Positions 28,451 to 31,296 of a stretch of 31,296 nucleotides of DNA are shown here, piece after piece (the stretch's first letter is position 1; each line of letters starts with the position of its first letter). The DNA is from a virus. The notes beneath the pieces were generated by a model. That model saw only the letters and a program-made list of their open reading frames with translations. It had not been told where the DNA came from and ran no database searches. Location of the stretch: the IMG/VR virus record IMGVR_UViG_3300027741_000179, positions 1 to 31,296 of that record, one strand, 5' to 3'. The position numbers and the translations under genes were made by a program.

Positions 28451-31296
28451 ACCAAAATGAAGCACTTGATTTTCTAAAAGCATCTGTACCAAATGAGTTG
28501 GGTAAACCTGCCCAACTAGAATCATTAACTCCAGATGAGGTAGGGACACAATTGGTTCCGCAAGTTCGTGCCGCTGGAATGAGCCAAGAAGATGCTTTAT
28601 CGTTCCTTGGTGTTACACCTAAAAAGAAATCTGAAAGTGTAGATTCGGATTATTTGACTTCACCAATTCCTGCGGCTCAATTGCCTCCATCTGACCCAAA
28701 TAATCTGACTTCTAATTACACGCAATCGGTTCCTCAACCTACACCGCAAACATCACAGGGGATAAGCAAAGAAGATGCTTTAGCTTTTTTGGGGGCATCA
28801 CCAGCAGAGCAGACTGCCGCACCGATTAATTTGCCAGCTATGCCTGGCTATGAAAATTACTTTAGGCAAGCCGCCGCACAAACATCCGCTGGTTTAATTA
28901 GACAAGCAGAAGGATTAGAAAGAGCATCAGCCGCACCTTTACCGACATTACCGCAACTTACTCCAGAGCTAGGGCCAGGCATTGGTGGAACAAAAGAAGA
29001 AGCAACATCTGCATTTGATCAAGCTATTGCTGATAGGCAATCGGCATTAACTTCTTTGCAAAATACAATTGCAAAAAAAGGATTTACTACAGCAGACGAT
29101 ACAATGCGTCTAAATGCTATAAAAGATGAGATTTCAAAAATTCAGTCTCAAAAGCCTATTGCTTTAGCATCAGAAGAATATACTCCAGAAGCTCAACAAC
29201 AGCTTTTAGAAAGACGCAAAGCCGCATCAGCAGAAGCTAGTCAACTTGAACAACAAGCTCAAGGAATGTTTCCTTATTTTGGAGTTAGTCCAACAGATAC
29301 TTCTTTGTCAGCACAACTTGGAAGAGGAACAGGAAGTGTTTTTTCAATGGCTCCTGCTATAGTGGGGGGATTAGTTGCTCCAGAAATTGCATTACCTGCA
29401 ATGGTTTTACAAGGTGGTAGTGAAGCCTATTCAAGCGGATACAACAATCATGTTCAAGAACTCAAACAACAGGGAGTAACTGATCAGAAAACCCTTGATA
29501 TTGAGGGTCACAAAGCTGGTAGTGCAGAGGCAATACATTCAGTTCCTGTTCTTGCCGCTTATGCTGTTGGAGGAGTACTTCCCGCAAAAGTTACAGGAGC
29601 ATTAATGAAAGGGGCTTCTCCTTTAGTAAGAGGGCTTGTCGGTGGAACTACCGCCGCTGGAGTTAATCTTGGAATCTCTGGAACCATGAGAGCAATGCAG
29701 GGGCAAAACTTCTTGCCTAATGTTGAACAAGCTGTTCCAGATTTAGCATTTGGTGGCATTGCCGCATTTCATGCAGGTATGGCTCCATCTGAAAATCCTG
29801 TAGTCAATCAAAGGGAAGCTGAAATTATCGGGAAAGCCAATGCACAGAAAGATGTGCCGCTTACTCCAGATCAAGAAAAGGTAAATCAACAATGGCAAGT
29901 GCTAAAAAAGCAAGCTACTGATGTTGCTAATCAACTTGCTGAACTTCCAGAAGATCACCCTGACCGCCCTGCTCTGCAACAAAAAGCACAAAACATTGCC
30001 AATCAAATGGCAGATTTGAGGGCTGGAAAACCTGTTGACATTAAGACAGAACAACCTCAAGGTGACGAAAGATTCCAACCCAAACCAGAAAATGCCGTTC
30101 AAGTCGAAACAACAGGAGAAGTGGGCGTTCGCAACACACCAGCCGTGGGCGAAGGAGTGGGCGAACAAAACAAACCAGAAGAGGTTACCCCGCAAGGTGA
30201 AAAGCCCAAAGAAGAAGTAGCACCAAATACTCTTTCTGAAGAAGAGGCACAAGATCCAATAGCCAAGCTAAACAAATCTACCCCTCAAAAGGATGGTAGT
30301 AATTTGTTTGAACCAGCTACTCAGGAAGAGATTGATGAGCAAAAGAAAAACCCTGTATTTATCCTTGCCGATAAACTAGCAGGTATCTTTGGGAAGAAGG
30401 TTGTTCTATACAGGGCAAAGGAGGGAAGGGTAATCAACGGAGCAGTCAACAGGGGAATGAAGGAATACATTTTCCTTAATGTTGATGGAAGCCGTCCTCA
30501 TCTATTTACTGCTGGTCACGAACTATGGCACAGCATTGAAGTCAATTCTCCAGAGCTTTATAAATCCCTACGCAAAGAACTAGAAGCTCTTGTTAAAGAT
30601 AGGGCTGGACTTGAAGCAAAGTATCGACCTGCTGGTTACAGACCAGAGAGATATGTTGATGAACATATTGGTGACTTACTTGGTGATGCATTACAAGACC
30701 CTGACTTCTGGAACAAACTAGCAGATAGAAATCCAGAGGCATTCAAGTCATTGGCAGAGAAGACCATTGATTGGTTGAACAGCGTAATTGATAAGCTCAA
30801 GGGATGGGCTATGGGTGGTGGTGAGCATACAAGGGATCTTGAGAAGGCAAGGAATATGCTTGCTGATGGGTTGAATAACTTTGCCAAGGGTAAAGATGAA
30901 CCTGTTGCTTACCCTCCTGAGACACCGAGCGAAACTTTCTATCAACAGGAAGCAGAAAAGGTGGATGAAAAATATTCGCAACTTGAGAAAAATTACAAAA
31001 ATGGTGATGAATCTGCAAAAAAAGAAGCTGAAAAAATATTAGATGAAAAAGCATTAAGAAGTAAGCCATATGTAATTGGGCCTATTTATCATTGGAGTAA
31101 AACAAATAATGCTTTTAGGGTATTTGATATTTCAAAAGGAAGAGAAGGATTCCATTTTGGAACCGAAGGAGCCGCAAATCAAGTAAGGGTTGCTCAAAGA
31201 AAAGCAGAAAGATGGGGAGAACCTAAAGTAAAAGGAGAAGATTATAAGGTTTATATAATGTCTGATCATAAACCAATTCGCATAACCGACAGCGAA
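28447..31296 (+). CDS. Polyvalent ejected virion protein, metallopeptidase and ART-like (partial, runs off right edge)
   Basis: Open for 950 codons with no stop before the window end. Residues 1-120 are a low-complexity front with three copies of an E-(D/A)-A-L-x-F-L motif (4-11, 48-55, 109-116). About 150-260 is helical. Hydrophobic Ala/Gly-rich segments lie near 297-320 and 355-410. A charged linker spans 530-600. HELWH at 691-695 with D738-E739 downstream is a zinc peptidase centre. From about 873, KPYVIGPIYHWSKTNNAFRV and FDISKGREGFHFGTEGAANQ resemble the ADP-ribosyltransferase domain of phage polyvalent proteins (H882 in YHWS as first catalytic-type residue). Such proteins are injected with DNA and modify host targets. 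The remaining ART residues lie beyond the window. Confidence 0.75.
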   Translation, partial: MNQNEALDFLKASVPNELGKPAQLESLTPDEVGTQLVPQVRAAGMSQEDALSFLGVTPKKKSESVDSDYLTSPIPAAQLPPSDPNNLTSNYTQSVPQPTPQTSQGISKEDALAFLGASPAEQTAAPINLPAMPGYENYFRQAAAQTSAGLIRQAEGLERASAAPLPTLPQLTPELGPGIGGTKEEATSAFDQAIADRQSALTSLQNTIAKKGFTTADDTMRLNAIKDEISKIQSQKPIALASEEYTPEAQQQLLERRKAASAEASQLEQQAQGMFPYFGVSPTDTSLSAQLGRGTGSVFSMAPAIVGGLVAPEIALPAMVLQGGSEAYSSGYNNHVQELKQQGVTDQKTLDIEGHKAGSAEAIHSVPVLAAYAVGGVLPAKVTGALMKGASPLVRGLVGGTTAAGVNLGISGTMRAMQGQNFLPNVEQAVPDLAFGGIAAFHAGMAPSENPVVNQREAEIIGKANAQKDVPLTPDQEKVNQQWQVLKKQATDVANQLAELPEDHPDRPALQQKAQNIANQMADLRAGKPVDIKTEQPQGDERFQPKPENAVQVETTGEVGVRNTPAVGEGVGEQNKPEEVTPQGEKPKEEVAPNTLSEEEAQDPIAKLNKSTPQKDGSNLFEPATQEEIDEQKKNPVFILADKLAGIFGKKVVLYRAKEGRVINGAVNRGMKEYIFLNVDGSRPHLFTAGHELWHSIEVNSPELYKSLRKELEALVKDRAGLEAKYRPAGYRPERYVDEHIGDLLGDALQDPDFWNKLADRNPEAFKSLAEKTIDWLNSVIDKLKGWAMGGGEHTRDLEKARNMLADGLNNFAKGKDEPVAYPPETPSETFYQQEAEKVDEKYSQLEKNYKNGDESAKKEAEKILDEKALRSKPYVIGPIYHWSKTNNAFRVFDISKGREGFHFGTEGAANQVRVAQRKAERWGEPKVKGEDYKVYIMSDHKPIRITDSE
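30092..30220 (+). CDS. Overprinted small basic protein inside the polyvalent gene
   Basis: In the +1 frame relative to the host gene, ATG 30092 to TAG 30218-30220 encodes 42 residues beginning MPFKSKQQEKWAFATHQPWA, continuing KEWANKTNQKRLP, and ending in a Lys-rich tail. From memory this follows the layout of a widespread short phage protein: MPFKSK-x-Q-x(2)-W-x-FA, then a (P)-x(2)-AKEW-x(3)-T, then LP-x-(K/R)-V and a Lys tail. The host frame here is a low-complexity linker (GVRNTPAVGEGVGEQNKPEE) with locally high G+C. No strong ribosome site is seen. A longer in-frame opening at 30035 exists, but the family start is at 30092. Confidence 0.55.
   Translation: MPFKSKQQEKWAFATHQPWAKEWANKTNQKRLPRKVKSPKKK

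Noticed and set aside
1-31296. CRISPR array, insertion sequence, integrase or repressor
   Set aside because: No regularly spaced repeat set with spacers and no transposase or recombinase motifs were found in any frame. The only tandem repeat is the single 21-bp pair at 1831-1878.

Overview
The window is a stretch of a tailed double-stranded DNA bacteriophage genome. The set of a terminase pair, a large portal, a scaffold, an HK97-type major capsid protein, a tail nozzle-like protein, several fibre proteins and a run of Gly/Gln/Ala-rich probable ejection proteins, with no tape measure, tube or sheath gene, points to a podovirus-like, short-tailed virion. The right edge cuts a very long polyvalent virion gene, so the genome continues. 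No integrase, repressor, replication gene, transposase or CRISPR array is visible. Base composition is moderately AT-rich. Almost no start codon has a Shine-Dalgarno sequence; most sit in A/T-rich leaders or overlap the previous stop. That fits a host that relies little on Shine-Dalgarno pairing, such as the Bacteroidota, but this is inference and the host is not determined.

Layout. 1-408: gene-free, G-poor C/A-rich DNA ending in a promoter and operator-like repeats. 409-1747 (+): small terminase subunit and three small accessory genes, closed by a structured terminator. 1831-5060 (-): a 21-bp direct repeat, a tRNA-Gln(UUG), and a run of small genes including an AT-hook protein, an HExxH metalloprotein, a winged-helix-like protein, a metallophosphoesterase, a basic Lys-rich protein and a Cys-rich zinc-ribbon-like peptide; one small DnaJ-type zinc-finger gene lies on the other strand. 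5061-5482: GC-rich intergenic DNA with strong hairpins. 5483-7411 (-): large terminase. 7466-16179 (+): head module (Zn-binding small protein, portal, small protein, scaffold, long structured leader, major capsid protein, beta-rich virion proteins, lectin-like protein). 16222-17540 (+): lysis cassette (two holin-like proteins, probable unimolecular spanin, GH108-type endolysin). 17553-22096 (+): tail-fibre array made of related, shuffled modules with assembly proteins. 22103-28450 (+): nozzle-like protein with an inserted FN3 domain, connector-like protein and ejection-type proteins. 28447-right edge (+): polyvalent protein with an HELWH metallopeptidase centre and the start of an ADP-ribosyltransferase-like domain.

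How it fits together. Small and large terminase drive DNA into a prohead built from portal, scaffold and capsid protein. The fibre array gives several related but differently tipped adhesins. The Gly/Gln-rich proteins and the polyvalent enzyme are probably injected with the DNA. The lysis cassette releases progeny.

Most interesting points: a probable overprinted gene (30092-30220) in another frame of the polyvalent gene; a short helical motif repeated across the junction of two ejection-type proteins; a fibre family with conserved bases and swapped tips; a structured leader with mutually exclusive hairpins in front of the capsid gene; a tRNA-like minihelix at 14849-14887; and a dense GTTAG/CTAAC cluster over the small-terminase gene that could be the packaging site. 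Functions rest on motif recognition by eye; no database search was run.
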